Source: an uncultured Thermotogae bacterium (GTDB lineage Bacteria; Thermotogota; Thermotogae; Mesoaciditogales; Mesoaciditogaceae). From it: a stretch of 64,000 bases of DNA. Below, in pieces: positions 1-7,912 of the stretch (position 1 is its first letter; each line of letters starts with the position of its first letter). Under the pieces are notes generated by a model that was given only the letters and a program-made list of their open reading frames with translations, was not told the origin of the DNA and did not search any database. The stretch spans positions 33,698-97,697 of the forward strand of contig CAJXLN010000002.1 in NCBI GenBank assembly GCA_913056255.1, written 5' to 3'. The position numbers were made by a program, and so were the translations under genes.

Positions 1-689
1 CGAGTGTTCGGCGTAGAGAGGCCTTACTGATGGACTATGTTTACAAGTATCATCACGAATTCAAGGATTTGAACATTCCAAGATACTACAATTTGGAAGA
101 CCCGTTTTTCATAGAGGGAGGAGATGTAGAAATTTTAAATTCCGAAGTCGTCGCGATCGGAATTTCTCAGCGTACGGAGCCAGAGGCTGTTGAACTCATT
201 GCAAGAAGAATACTCGAATTTGGAGATTCGTTCAATACGATACTCGCATTTGAAATACCACAGTCCCGAGCTTTTATGCATCTTGATACCGTTTTCACAA
301 TGCTGGATTACGATAAATTCGTCATACATGCCAAATTAACGGGCATGGTTAAATTATTTGCCTTAAAACTCTCCGGCGATGGCATAGCTATTATCCCTGA
401 GGAAGACAATCTTGAAGAAGTGCTCAAACGTTATTTAAAACTACCAGCTGTTAAAATTGTGAAATGTGGTGGAGACGATCCGGTAGATCAGGATCGTGAG
501 CAGTGGAGCGACGGCTCGAATACTCTCTGCATATCTCCAGGTACGGTTATTACGTATTCAAGAAATTACGTGACAAATTCACTTATAAGGAAGGCTGGGG
601 TCGAAGTTATAGAAATTCCTTCAAGTGAACTTTCGCGTGGTCGTGGAGGGCCAAGATGCATGGGCATGCCAATAGTTAGAGATAAATGA
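1..689 (+). CDS. arcA: arginine deiminase, C-terminal part (cut by window edge)
   Basis: The reading frame is open from base 3 back through the window edge, so this is the 3' part of a longer gene. The methionine at base 30 is internal. Arginine deiminase converts arginine to citrulline and ammonia, the first step of the arginine deiminase ATP-yielding pathway in the cytoplasm. The sequence shows the guanidino-modifying fold motifs in order: EGGD near the start, MHLDTVFT with the catalytic His and substrate-binding Asp, and the terminal RGGPRCMGMP with the nucleophilic Cys. The first catalytic Asp lies upstream, outside the window. The neighbours needed for the full pathway (argF, arcC) are not downstream. 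The family is clear; the exact start is unseen. Confidence 0.93.
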   Translation, partial: SVRRREALLMDYVYKYHHEFKDLNIPRYYNLEDPFFIEGGDVEILNSEVVAIGISQRTEPEAVELIARRILEFGDSFNTILAFEIPQSRAFMHLDTVFTMLDYDKFVIHAKLTGMVKLFALKLSGDGIAIIPEEDNLEEVLKRYLKLPAVKIVKCGGDDPVDQDREQWSDGSNTLCISPGTVITYSRNYVTNSLIRKAGVEVIEIPSSELSRGRGGPRCMGMPIVRDK

Positions 690-912
690 GATGCTTTTTT
701 TCAACTGCCGAGCGGAGATGTTGAGTGAGTTTGAACTATGTCCTTAATTTGTGCGTCAACTTTACAACTTTGAGAACTAAATCTTTTTTCGCTTTTCAAG
801 CGATGACTGCGAAGCGGAAACTGAGAATGAAGGAGTGTGTTGCCTGTTCAGCCAGCCATCCCGCTTAAGTTTTTCTGCAATCTGTCGAATATAGTAATGG
901 AGGTTGTAGAAA
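690..912. other. spacer without recognised gene
   Basis: This 223-base spacer separates arcA from the fliS pair. It contains a short hairpin around 787-803 (CGCTT/AAGCG arms) that recurs at 23892-23908. A TATAGT at 890-895 lies too close to the ribosome binding site at 898-902 to serve as the promoter. I see no convincing terminator after arcA. Confidence 0.4.
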
Positions 913-1482
913 ATGATAAAGGTAAAAATCAACGGAATCGAAAGTAGGAATTACGCAGGCAAAGTCTCTTTAGGGGAGATTGTTGGCGATGTGTATCCAA
1001 AAGACACCGTTCTTGAATACGTGAAAATTGATGGAGAAAACGTGCTTTCTCAGGATCTTTCAAAAGTTTACGTTTCTGACAGTCAGATCGTGGATCTTGG
1101 CTTCATGAGTTTGGGGCAAAGTATTGCCAAAATCGCTCAAAGTGCTGTGGATTTTCTCGATTGGATTGATTCGCAGAACATGGATGAGGATCATATCTTC
1201 ACCACTTTGTCAAAAATAGCAAGTGGATTAGAAGTAATGGAAAACGCCATATTCTCCATTCAATCTGTTGGAAAGAGAATAGAAACGGAGCAAGAAAATC
1301 GTGATTTGATCACGAAATTCGAAGAAATAAACTCTTTCACGTCTTTGGGAAAAAAAGAAGAGGTGCGAAATAGAATCCAAGAAGTCTCCAAAATTTACAG
1401 AAAGATATTTTCAAGAGTTCTTGAAGGAGGTGCTTTAGATGAACCAGTACATGCAAAGCGCGATCTTGACGGCAAGTCCTGA
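913..1482 (+). CDS. uncharacterised protein overlapping fliS
   Basis: I do not recognise this 189-residue protein. It begins at an ATG with GGAGG about ten bases upstream. Its first 65 residues look like a small beta-rich domain, and the rest (from about residue 70) is predicted helical, with heptad-like spacing between residues 90 and 180. There is no signal peptide or membrane segment. Its 3' end overlaps fliS by 44 bases in another frame, and the fliS ribosome binding site (AAGGAGGTG) lies inside it, so the two are probably translated together. By context it may be a flagellar filament-associated or FliS-partner protein, but that is inference from position only. Confidence 0.7.
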   Translation: MIKVKINGIESRNYAGKVSLGEIVGDVYPKDTVLEYVKIDGENVLSQDLSKVYVSDSQIVDLGFMSLGQSIAKIAQSAVDFLDWIDSQNMDEDHIFTTLSKIASGLEVMENAIFSIQSVGKRIETEQENRDLITKFEEINSFTSLGKKEEVRNRIQEVSKIYRKIFSRVLEGGALDEPVHAKRDLDGKS

Positions 1483-1831
1483 AAAGTTAGTTCAGATGTT
1501 GTATGAAAGGGTAATAGACTTGGTTAAAGAGGCTATTTCTAAAATAGATGACATCGAATCCAGAAATGCTTCTCTTGTTCGAGCTGAAGAGATCGTACTT
1601 TATCTCAATTCTGTTTTGGATATGAGTAAAGGTGGAGAAATCTCAAAAAATCTCAGAGCGTTGTACGATTTCATTTATCGTCAACTTATCGATGGGAATA
1701 TCAACGGTGATGTTGAAAAGTTAGAAATCGCGCGGGACTTTCTGCAAGAAATGCTTGACACCTGGAAAGAGGCATCCAAGCATGTAAGTGTACATCCTCC
1801 TTCAAAAAATGGTTTCAGTATATCGGTGTGA
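1439..1831 (+). CDS. fliS: flagellin export chaperone FliS
   Basis: FliS binds the disordered C-terminus of flagellin in the cytoplasm and stops it polymerising before export. The 130-residue length is right for the family. The N-terminal pattern MNQYMQSAILTASPEKLVQM and the following LYERVIDLVKEAI match the conserved Y-x-x-x-x-(I/V)-x-T-A-S-P-x-(K/E)-L-(I/V) region, and the rest is an all-helical bundle. The ATG at 1439 has a strong AAGGAGGTG upstream. The gene overlaps the preceding unknown gene by 44 bases. No flagellin or fliD gene lies in the window. Confidence 0.9.
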   Translation: MNQYMQSAILTASPEKLVQMLYERVIDLVKEAISKIDDIESRNASLVRAEEIVLYLNSVLDMSKGGEISKNLRALYDFIYRQLIDGNINGDVEKLEIARDFLQEMLDTWKEASKHVSVHPPSKNGFSISV

Positions 1832-2043
1832 TTTTTTGTATCAAGCATGTAGTACTTGGTGATAAGCTCCAAAAGTTAGATGAAGCCCCATTTTTCAGCT
1901 ATTCTTCGATCGAGAGTTTGAAGCACCGAGTATCAAGTGGCGTAAACTGAAAGACGTATGAACGCGCGAATCAAGCTTAATAAGATTTCGAAAAATCACA
2001 TCATCACTTGCAAAACAGGAATCATACGGACGGCAAATCACGT

Positions 2044-2072
2044 AAAAAAAGCCGCCCGTTTTTTCGGGCGGT
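2044..2072 (-). terminator. intrinsic terminator after pullulanase
   Basis: A perfect 7-bp stem (CCGCCCG/CGGGCGG) with a six-base loop is followed on the minus strand by seven T residues. It lies about 100 bases downstream of the pullulanase stop codon. Confidence 0.9.
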
Positions 2073-2174
2073 GGTGAAGAGGAAGCACTTAGACGGTGAA
2101 TTTCCTTTCTTGCTGAAAAGTATAACACAAAATCGTTTTGTGTTCTTTGATTTTATTCAAATCTTAACTTATAT

Positions 2175-4787
2175 TTAATTTTGGTACAGAATGTACATCG
2201 ATATTGGCTCAATGTCGATCGTACCTGATAGAGACTTTATCGTTTTTGTACCAGCCTGATTTCGATCTGCAACTAAGTTCCATGTACCTTCAGGAAGTTT
2301 GAACTTTACTGGCGATACTTCTCCATTGTATATTACAACGATATTTTTCCAGCTATCTCCATTTGCATTTCCCTTTATTTCGTATGCAACCATTGCAATT
2401 GGCACTCTTAGATACTTCGTGACCTTTTTAAATTGCTTTGGGAAGAATGTGATGTGAGATTTTATCTGTTTTGCCGTGTACATTCTGAAAGCCGGGTGTG
2501 CCTTTCTCAATTTTATAAGGCCTTCGTAGTAGTCGTTGATTCCTTTGAATTTTGCAAGGTTAGACCAGTCCAAAGCGTTTACGGCATCGCCAGCGTTGTA
2601 GCTATTTCCATTGCCATCTTTTGTCCTCGCAAATTCAACACCTTCGGTGATGAAAGGAATTCCTTGAGAGGTTAAAATTATGGCATTGGCGAATTTCTGA
2701 GCGGCTTTCTTTTGTTCAATCGTCCAATTTGGCTCGGCACCGTTTATTTTATCCCAGAGTGTGTAGTTGTCATGGCATGTTGTGTAATTTACAGTTTCTC
2801 CTGGTTGAGCAGTGAATCCTGAGATCAAAGAAGAGTAATCGGTTTCACCAACAATGCCACGTTGAATCAGGATGTTCTTGGAGTTGTTTCCTTCAATAAA
2901 GCCTTTGGCTTTTATGTTGAAAACTCTACCTATTATGGCATCTCTAAAGTCATCGTTGAAAACGGAGATTTTCATGTTTTTCTGATCTCCTTTGCCAAAT
3001 AGCGGGGTTACTCCCCATCCACCCCAAGGCTCACCGTAAAGGAGAATTTGAGGGTCAATTGAGTGAAGCTCGCTGACTATCTTTTTGACCGTTTGTTTAT
3101 CAAAGAGACCAAGAAGATCAAATCTGAAGCCGTTAACATGGTACTCTTTTACCCAATATTTCACGGAGTCAAGTATGTATTTGCGCGCCATGGAGTTTTC
3201 CGTTGCAAAGGTATTCCCAACACCTGATTGGTTGAGATAAGCACCCTTGGCATTGACTCTGTAATAGTAATAAGGGACTGTCTGATCGAAAGCTGACTGG
3301 TTCCCAATACCCGAAGTGTGATTGTAGACAACGTCCATAATCACACCAATACCTGAGTTGTGAAAGGCTTTGATCATTTCTTTGACCTGATGTATTGTAG
3401 CGATAGGGCTTGAAGGATCGGTCGAATACTGGGCTTCTGGTGCATTGAAGAGATAAGTTATATAACCCCAATTGTACTGATCGAAAGGCTGATTCCAAAA
3501 ATCCTGTATTGGCATGAGATGAACATCGGTGATGCCAAGCGCTTTGAGATGATCGATTCCTGTTGGAATACCATCGTAGTTGGTACCATGAACGGTAAAG
3601 CCAAGATATTTACCTCTGTATTGAGTGGGAAGACCGGAGTTTGGGTTCGATGTAAAATCTCTGACGTTAACTTCGTAGATCACGGCATCTGTTGAATGAG
3701 GTAGTTTTGGAGAAATGTCTTCATTCCAACTTGGTGGGTTCGTTTCATCTAGATTCACGATCATTGATTTTCTGTTGTACATATCGGCAGCGTAACAGTA
3801 AATATCTGGAGTTAGACGAGTTTTACCGTAAGAGTTGAATTCGTAAAGATAATAAATTCCATTCAGATCACCCTTTACGGTTGTGGACCACACACCTTGA
3901 GAATTCCGAGTCATCCGATAAGTGGCATATGGGACGTTAGAATCAGCTGATTTGTAAAGAAGTACCTTGGCCGATACCGAGATCGGTGACCAAACTTTAA
4001 AGGTTGTTTTATCTGGAGTGTAAATCGAACCAAGTTTCCCATCGTAGTAGAACTTCGGATCGTTTAAAGCTTTGTAAGCGTAAACAGTTGCCGGTCTAAA
4101 ATCCTTGATTTTCAGAATCATCGGTTTTGCAACATCGTACGTTGAAAGTGGTTTGGCAAGTGTTATCTCAATGTGGTTTGTCTTTGGAAGGCTACCAGCT
4201 ATGACAGGACCAACATTTTTTATCGGCCAGTTTTTTCCATTAACCGTGAATGTCAGGATTTTTGGCCAATTTTTCGTGTTTACCGCATTGGTCAAAAACG
4301 CATCAATCGTTTTCAAAGAATTGAGAAATGTACTCATAGCTCTCGGCGATATATCTGCTTTTTCAGGATCAGTGTACCAACTACTCTGCCCTTCTACCAA
4401 CCAAATTTCGGCCACACCACCTTTTGGAATGTTGACAAACCTGTCTTCAGAAACATCCTTGGCTTTCCAGTCATCGAGACGAACGATGAAACCCAAAGCT
4501 GTGTATTCTTTATCGAATTTGATGATTGCGTAAGGACCGTAGTTGTCTTTGGCACTGAATTGGTAAGCTGCTCCAGGTAAACTGACAGGTTTATGAGGCC
4601 ATATCCACAAATTCCATCCAGCATAGTTGTTGTCGTATCGATGATAATGCACGATCAAAACCGTTTTGGCACCAAAGTCTGCAGCTGTCTTTCCACTGGA
4701 AAGACTTTTAAAGTTGGCGGCTAACGAAATAGCTGAAAGTAAAGCGACAACAACGACTACAACGAAGAACTTTTTCAAAAACATCAC
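2175..4787 (-). CDS. pulA: secreted type I pullulanase
   Basis: This enzyme hydrolyses alpha-1,6 bonds of pullulan and branched starch. The 870-residue protein has a signal peptide (MMFLKKFF followed by a hydrophobic run, to about residue 24). An N-terminal starch-binding region of CBM41 type contains VHYHRYDNNYAGWNLWIWP. An Ig-like N domain of GH13 debranching enzymes follows, then the GH13 barrel. Barrel motifs are DVVYNHT, GFRFDLLG (nucleophile Asp about 557), YGEPWGGWG (acid/base Glu about 586) and CHDN (Asp about 673), so the catalytic triad is intact. The ATG follows GGGGGTG on the minus strand. It is the last gene of a minus-strand set after the small membrane protein, and a terminator follows it. 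Confidence 0.95.
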   Translation of the reverse strand: MMFLKKFFVVVVVVALLSAISLAANFKSLSSGKTAADFGAKTVLIVHYHRYDNNYAGWNLWIWPHKPVSLPGAAYQFSAKDNYGPYAIIKFDKEYTALGFIVRLDDWKAKDVSEDRFVNIPKGGVAEIWLVEGQSSWYTDPEKADISPRAMSTFLNSLKTIDAFLTNAVNTKNWPKILTFTVNGKNWPIKNVGPVIAGSLPKTNHIEITLAKPLSTYDVAKPMILKIKDFRPATVYAYKALNDPKFYYDGKLGSIYTPDKTTFKVWSPISVSAKVLLYKSADSNVPYATYRMTRNSQGVWSTTVKGDLNGIYYLYEFNSYGKTRLTPDIYCYAADMYNRKSMIVNLDETNPPSWNEDISPKLPHSTDAVIYEVNVRDFTSNPNSGLPTQYRGKYLGFTVHGTNYDGIPTGIDHLKALGITDVHLMPIQDFWNQPFDQYNWGYITYLFNAPEAQYSTDPSSPIATIHQVKEMIKAFHNSGIGVIMDVVYNHTSGIGNQSAFDQTVPYYYYRVNAKGAYLNQSGVGNTFATENSMARKYILDSVKYWVKEYHVNGFRFDLLGLFDKQTVKKIVSELHSIDPQILLYGEPWGGWGVTPLFGKGDQKNMKISVFNDDFRDAIIGRVFNIKAKGFIEGNNSKNILIQRGIVGETDYSSLISGFTAQPGETVNYTTCHDNYTLWDKINGAEPNWTIEQKKAAQKFANAIILTSQGIPFITEGVEFARTKDGNGNSYNAGDAVNALDWSNLAKFKGINDYYEGLIKLRKAHPAFRMYTAKQIKSHITFFPKQFKKVTKYLRVPIAMVAYEIKGNANGDSWKNIVVIYNGEVSPVKFKLPEGTWNLVADRNQAGTKTIKSLSGTIDIEPISMYILYQN

Positions 4788-4818
4788 CCCCTAAAATATT
4801 TGCGAGAAAATGTGAATG

Positions 4819-5190
4819 TCACCACTTTTCCCAGAATTTCACTTTTACACTTTTTTTGAACAGTATTTGAAGGCCTATTCCAATCAGATATGAGGCTATG
4901 AATGCCAAAAAAACTTGAACGATAGACGAAGAAAATCCAAACAGATCAAGCGCCCGTATTATAAGGAAAGCGGAAAACAACACACCTCCTACTCCTATGA
5001 GATTTTTGTTTATCAATTCTCTGGTTCCCTCAACCCCGAAAAGGATTGCAAAAAGAATCCAAATCAAAAATCCAAAGGAAACGTTAACAAATCCCAAAAT
5101 GGATAAAAAGAGAAGCGATCCGAAAATTACTAAAAAAATTGAAAAAGCTTTCAATGTCACCACGCTCCCGATCTTTGTTTCGTGATCCAA
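4819..5190 (-). CDS. small multi-pass membrane protein of unknown function
   Basis: I do not recognise this protein beyond its topology. It has about 110-123 residues with four hydrophobic segments, roughly residues 14-34, 38-52, 63-80 and 88-108, and a lysine-rich C-terminus ending KVKFWEKW. The longest frame starts at a TTG (5190) with no properly spaced ribosome site. A TTG at 5154, ten bases after GGGAG and just before the first membrane segment, is also plausible, so the start is uncertain. The longest version overlaps the nuclease gene by 34 bases, and pullulanase begins 31 bases downstream, so all three may share a transcript. A weak resemblance to LiaF/DUF5668-type membrane domains is possible. 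Confidence 0.7.
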   Translation of the reverse strand: MDHETKIGSVVTLKAFSIFLVIFGSLLFLSILGFVNVSFGFLIWILFAILFGVEGTRELINKNLIGVGGVLFSAFLIIRALDLFGFSSSIVQVFLAFIASYLIGIGLQILFKKSVKVKFWEKW

Positions 5191-5693
5191 TTCTTCCGTG
5201 GCCCACTCTTTAAGATTTCTCTTATATCATCCTCATCTTTAAGCAGAACTCCTATATCTTTGGCTTGCTTTTTAGCAGAAGCTGTAAAATGAGATGATGT
5301 GACCACCGCTGCACGTCTTAAATGTGGAAATCCGTTTTTCTTCCAGTAATTCATTCCTGCAAATACCGCCATTATCGCATCATTTCCCACGTTATCTTTG
5401 TAATGTTTTGCCTGCACGGCAATTTTACCATCTAAGATCATATCCACCCCGAAATCCGGTGAGTTAACCGAAGAAGTTGGATTTTTCACGTGCCAACCAC
5501 AGGCTTCAAAAAGCTTTTTAAGAAAATCTTCGAATTCTTTTCCATCACCATTTTTTCTCATTTTGTTAAACCATCTTGGAAGCTTTCTAAAAGTAACGAA
5601 ATGTTTTATCGATAACGTCATTGCGTAAAACATTGTAATGGTTGAAATGAAAATTCCTATTATCACGATGGTTTCAAGATTCGATTGCGTCAT
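5157..5693 (-). CDS. membrane-anchored Mrr-type restriction endonuclease-like protein
   Basis: The protein has one N-terminal membrane segment (about residues 7-27). It is followed by a PD-(D/E)xK nuclease domain of the Mrr_cat type: GKEFEDF (E53), PDFGVD (D80, D84) and the QAK motif (Q94, K96). The catalytic residues are therefore present. Family members cleave modified DNA or act as general nucleases; tethering to the membrane is seen in some uncharacterised relatives. The ATG at 5693 has GGAGGTAG upstream. No methyltransferase or specificity subunit is nearby. The promoter overlaps that of the divergent fliQ operon. Its substrate cannot be told from sequence. Confidence 0.85.
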   Translation of the reverse strand: MTQSNLETIVIIGIFISTITMFYAMTLSIKHFVTFRKLPRWFNKMRKNGDGKEFEDFLKKLFEACGWHVKNPTSSVNSPDFGVDMILDGKIAVQAKHYKDNVGNDAIMAVFAGMNYWKKNGFPHLRRAAVVTSSHFTASAKKQAKDIGVLLKDEDDIREILKSGPRKNWITKQRSGAW

Positions 5694-5709
5694 GGTTCTA
5701 CCTCCATGT

Positions 5710-5738
5710 TTGATTATATCATTCTACAGTGGTATTAT
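5710..5738 (+). promoter_or_regulatory. promoter of the flagellar export operon
   Basis: TTGATT (5710-5715) and TATTAT (5733-5738) are separated by 17 bases, and TGG precedes the -10 element. The fliQ start lies 25 bases downstream of the -10. Confidence 0.65.
5713..5721 (-). promoter_or_regulatory. extended -10 promoter for the nuclease gene
   Basis: On the minus strand the sequence reads TGATATAAT, an ideal extended -10 element, 20 bases before the nuclease start codon. The -35 region is weak. The TATAAT overlaps the -35 hexamer of the plus-strand fliQ promoter. Confidence 0.65.
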
Positions 5739-5762
5739 ATTGCCAAGTTAGGAGTGATTTTT

Positions 5763-6029
5763 TTGACCAGCGAAGTTTTTATGGATGTCATTTCACAGGG
5801 AATATACGTGCTTTTAACAGTTATAGCACCTGTTATGTTACTGAGTCTTTTGGTAGGACTCACTATCAGTGTATTTCAGGCAGTTACTCAGATAAACGAG
5901 CAGACGTTAACATTTGTGCCTAAAATATTGGTCGTTTTTTTGACTCTTGCTTTGACTGGAACCTGGATGATGCAAAAGTTACTCGAGTACGCTCAAATGC
6001 TGTTTACACAATACATATCTATGATTTGA
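5763..6029 (+). CDS. fliQ: flagellar export apparatus protein FliQ
   Basis: FliQ is an inner-membrane subunit of the type III export gate, where it assembles with FliP and FliR into the helical channel. The frame is open back to 5685, but TAGGAG at 5749-5754 sits nine bases before a TTG at 5763. The family's own N-terminus (T-S-E-V-F-M-D-V) begins there, giving 88 residues, the usual size. Two membrane segments flank the conserved SVFQAVTQINEQTLTFVPK region. It is the first gene of the operon. FliP, usually just upstream, is replaced by the divergent nuclease gene. Confidence 0.92.
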   Translation: MTSEVFMDVISQGIYVLLTVIAPVMLLSLLVGLTISVFQAVTQINEQTLTFVPKILVVFLTLALTGTWMMQKLLEYAQMLFTQYISMI

Positions 6030-6033
6030 TACC

Positions 6034-6807
6034 ATGGACTTTCAAACTTTCTTGCAAACGAAATTTTTAGTATGGCTAATGCTGATCAGTCGCCTTACCG
6101 GTTTGTTTTCTTTTTCGCCATTTCTTGGGGCGGCATTTTTTCCCACAATTGTAAAGGTTCTGGTGGTGGTAATTTTTTCGTGGCTCCTCATTCCGTATGC
6201 AGGAGTTGTTATTTCTATTTACACCCCTGTGGGGATCATCGCTTGGATGACATTCCTGAATTTTACAATCGGTATGGCAATAGGGCTTTTTGCAACTATA
6301 TTTTTTTACACTGTGCAATTTGCTGGGAGGATATATGGCTATCAAATAGGATTTGCCGTTGCCAATGTGCTTGATCCACAAACTCAAACACAAGTTCCAA
6401 TACTTGGACAGTTGACGTATCTCATTGCTTCATACTTGTTTGTTTCTATCAATGGTCCGGCGATTTTACTGATAGCAGTTGCAAACTCATTGAAAGGAAT
6501 CCCGTTGAATGCATTGATCATCGGGACTGGATTCGTACCCACTTTTTGGAAAGAGGTAGGAACGATTTTCTCTGTTGGAATGCAAATAGGATTTCCGATA
6601 ATTGCTTTTATGATCACGGTTACCATCGTACTTGGTGTGATGTCGAGAATCATGCCTCAGATGAATGTCTTTATGGTTGGCATGCCATTGAATGTTTTTG
6701 TCGGTTTGATAATGTTTGTAGCTCTCATCCCAATATGGTTCACGGTTTTTGGAAATATGATCGAGTCTCTATCAACTAAAATAGCCGTACTTATTGCCGG
6801 AATGTAG
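6034..6807 (+). CDS. fliR: flagellar export apparatus protein FliR
   Basis: FliR is the third component of the FliP-FliQ-FliR export channel. The 257-residue protein is highly hydrophobic, with about six membrane segments and the family features GRIYGYQIGFAVANVLDPQ and a VGMPLNVFVGL-type C-terminal region. The ATG lies four bases after the fliQ stop and lacks a clear ribosome site, so translation is probably coupled. Nine bases separate it from flhB. Confidence 0.93.
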   Translation: MDFQTFLQTKFLVWLMLISRLTGLFSFSPFLGAAFFPTIVKVLVVVIFSWLLIPYAGVVISIYTPVGIIAWMTFLNFTIGMAIGLFATIFFYTVQFAGRIYGYQIGFAVANVLDPQTQTQVPILGQLTYLIASYLFVSINGPAILLIAVANSLKGIPLNALIIGTGFVPTFWKEVGTIFSVGMQIGFPIIAFMITVTIVLGVMSRIMPQMNVFMVGMPLNVFVGLIMFVALIPIWFTVFGNMIESLSTKIAVLIAGM

Positions 6808-6815
6808 GGAATGTT

Positions 6816-7892
6816 ATGTGGATAGATTTATCTGTTTTTGCCGATCCAGAAAAAACGGAAAAGGCGACGGCGCGCCGAAGGCAGAAGGCGAGAGAAGAGG
6901 GAAATGTTTCTCAATCTCCCGATCTGAATACGGCAATTTCGCTTTTGGCGGTAGCCAGTGTTGTTTATTTCACATTTGGAGGATTGTATAGAGATTTTTC
7001 AAGGCTAATTCTTGTGTTTTCCTCCGGTTTTTCTGGTACTGCAACTATGTCCATTTCACAAGCAATGAAATATCTTTCCTTCGCTTTCTCAGGGGCTTTA
7101 CAATGGCTTATATTTGTGATGATCGTAGGGGTAGCCGGTGCTATGCTACCATCTCTTTTACAAACAAGATTTGCCATCTCGTTCAAATCTCTAATTCCAG
7201 ATCTCAACAAAATCAATCCTGTTAAAGGTTTAAAAAATCTTTTTTCTCTCAGATCGATCGTTAAATTTCTGAATTCGCTGTTGAAGATCGCAGTAATAGG
7301 TTATATAGGATATATCACCATTTCTGGGGCACTTGGGAACTATTTAAGCACTTCTCAGCAACCAACTGGGAGTTCTGCGATATTTCTTGGCAATTTCATT
7401 TATCAGCTCATAATGAAGATCGGTATTGCTCTTTTGGCCATTGGAATTTTGGATATTTACTATCAGAAATGGGAATACGAGAGATCTCTTAAAATGACGA
7501 AGAAGGAAGTAAAGGATGAGATGAAAGATACACAAGGAAATCCTTTGATTAAAAACAGACAACGCAAAAAAATGATGCTACTCGCTCGTAGTCGTATGAT
7601 GGAAAATGTGAAAAATGCCGATGTGGTCGTTACCAATCCAACTCACGTGGCAGTTGCCATTGAATACAAAGAGTCAATGAACGCCCCAAAAGTGATTGCT
7701 AAAGGTGCTGGAGAAGTGGCTGAAAGAATAAGGAAACTCGCAAGGAAACACAAAGTACCAATTATCAGGAATCCACCACTTGCGAGAGAGCTTTTTAAAA
7801 TCGTAGAAATTGGTGAAGAGATACCATCGAGACTTTACAAGGCTATAGCTGAGTTGCTTGTTACTGTTTACAAGATGAAAAGCGAAGTGTAA
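6816..7892 (+). CDS. flhB: flagellar export switch protein FlhB
   Basis: FlhB changes export specificity from rod/hook to filament substrates through self-cleavage. The protein of 358 residues has a charged N-terminus (KTEKATARRRQKAREEG), four membrane segments between about residues 30 and 210, and a soluble C-domain. The autocleavage motif NPTH is intact (N274-P275), followed by VAVAIEY as in the family. It starts at the ATG at 6816, shortly after fliR. Confidence 0.95.
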   Translation: MWIDLSVFADPEKTEKATARRRQKAREEGNVSQSPDLNTAISLLAVASVVYFTFGGLYRDFSRLILVFSSGFSGTATMSISQAMKYLSFAFSGALQWLIFVMIVGVAGAMLPSLLQTRFAISFKSLIPDLNKINPVKGLKNLFSLRSIVKFLNSLLKIAVIGYIGYITISGALGNYLSTSQQPTGSSAIFLGNFIYQLIMKIGIALLAIGILDIYYQKWEYERSLKMTKKEVKDEMKDTQGNPLIKNRQRKKMMLLARSRMMENVKNADVVVTNPTHVAVAIEYKESMNAPKVIAKGAGEVAERIRKLARKHKVPIIRNPPLARELFKIVEIGEEIPSRLYKAIAELLVTVYKMKSEV

Positions 7893-7912
7893 AAAGGCTA
7901 TGAGGTGGTCCG

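Noticed and set aside
890-895. TATAGT as promoter for the gene at 913
   Set aside because: The transcript would begin at or after the ribosome binding site, leaving the gene untranslatable.
4105-4580. Two overlapping open frames opposite the pullulanase N-terminal region
   Set aside because: Both are antisense to a clear signal-peptide-bearing pullulanase and resemble no protein family.
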